Shown here in pieces: positions 16,638-16,653 of a DNA stretch of 16,653 nt. The stretch's first letter is position 1; each line of letters begins with the position of its first letter. Source of the stretch: Chromera velia (taxonomy: Eukaryota > Sar > Chromeraceae); NCBI GenBank assembly GCA_018398765.1, contig JAHBMJ010005885.1:45914-62566 (forward strand), in the 5' to 3' direction. A model generated the notes under the pieces. It was not told the origin of the DNA and did not search any database. It saw nothing but the letters and a program-made list of their open reading frames with translations. Position numbers and translations under genes: made by a program.

Positions 16638-16653
16638 GGGGGGGGGGGGGGGG
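16638..16653. repeat. G homopolymer at window end
   Basis: Sixteen G in a row up to the last base. It may be a real homopolymer, one more G-run motif, or the place where an assembly stopped. Confidence 0.9.

Noticed and set aside
1-16653. CRISPR array
   Set aside because: The repeats seen are microsatellites or direct tandem units without regularly spaced unique spacers, and the DNA is eukaryotic.

Overview
The window looks like nuclear DNA from a repeat-rich eukaryote, possibly a unicellular alga or other protist. I cannot name the species. The evidence is long two- and four-base microsatellites, degraded Ty3/gypsy retrotransposon coding sequence, several small inverted-repeat elements, no bacterial operon structure and no rRNA or tRNA genes. 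A chromerid-like or similar algal source is only a guess.

Layout. Positions 1-965 (minus strand) hold one long reading frame broken by two in-frame stops and running off the left edge. Positions 1660-2690 are composite microsatellites. A short terminal-inverted-repeat element lies at about 2843-3090, followed by AT-rich DNA to 3680. A CpG-rich, palindrome-rich stretch (3690-4020) precedes the only clearly intact gene, 4136-5368. It encodes a 410-residue protein with two HNH nuclease modules, each with a NUMOD4-like segment, around a NUMOD1-like segment, behind a possible organelle-targeting N-terminus.

Positions 5369-11592 are gene-poor and full of patterned DNA: two clusters of the hexamer AATAGT/ACTATT (5678-5814 and 8553-8817); a five-copy tandem repeat of 141-145 bp whose units look like exon plus intron (7276-7958), running into a (TTCC)n tract; a second inverted-repeat element (9087-9343); a family of G-run motifs; and a pair of 235-bp direct repeats (10756-10988 and 11355-11592) that may be small LTRs or LTR fragments.

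Positions 11593-16275 carry a decayed Ty3/gypsy element on the plus strand in the usual order: leader, Gag with zinc knuckle, aspartic protease, reverse transcriptase, RNase H, integrase. It has at least twelve in-frame stops and about three frameshifts. The RT motif A Asp, the probable last RNase H Asp and the first integrase Asp are all Asn. The element stops inside the integrase core, no 3' LTR is visible, AT-rich DNA follows, and the window ends in a G run.

The best candidates for a distinctive biological system are the tandem-HNH gene with its palindromic upstream region, and the exon/intron-like tandem array. Neither can be called new without database searches.
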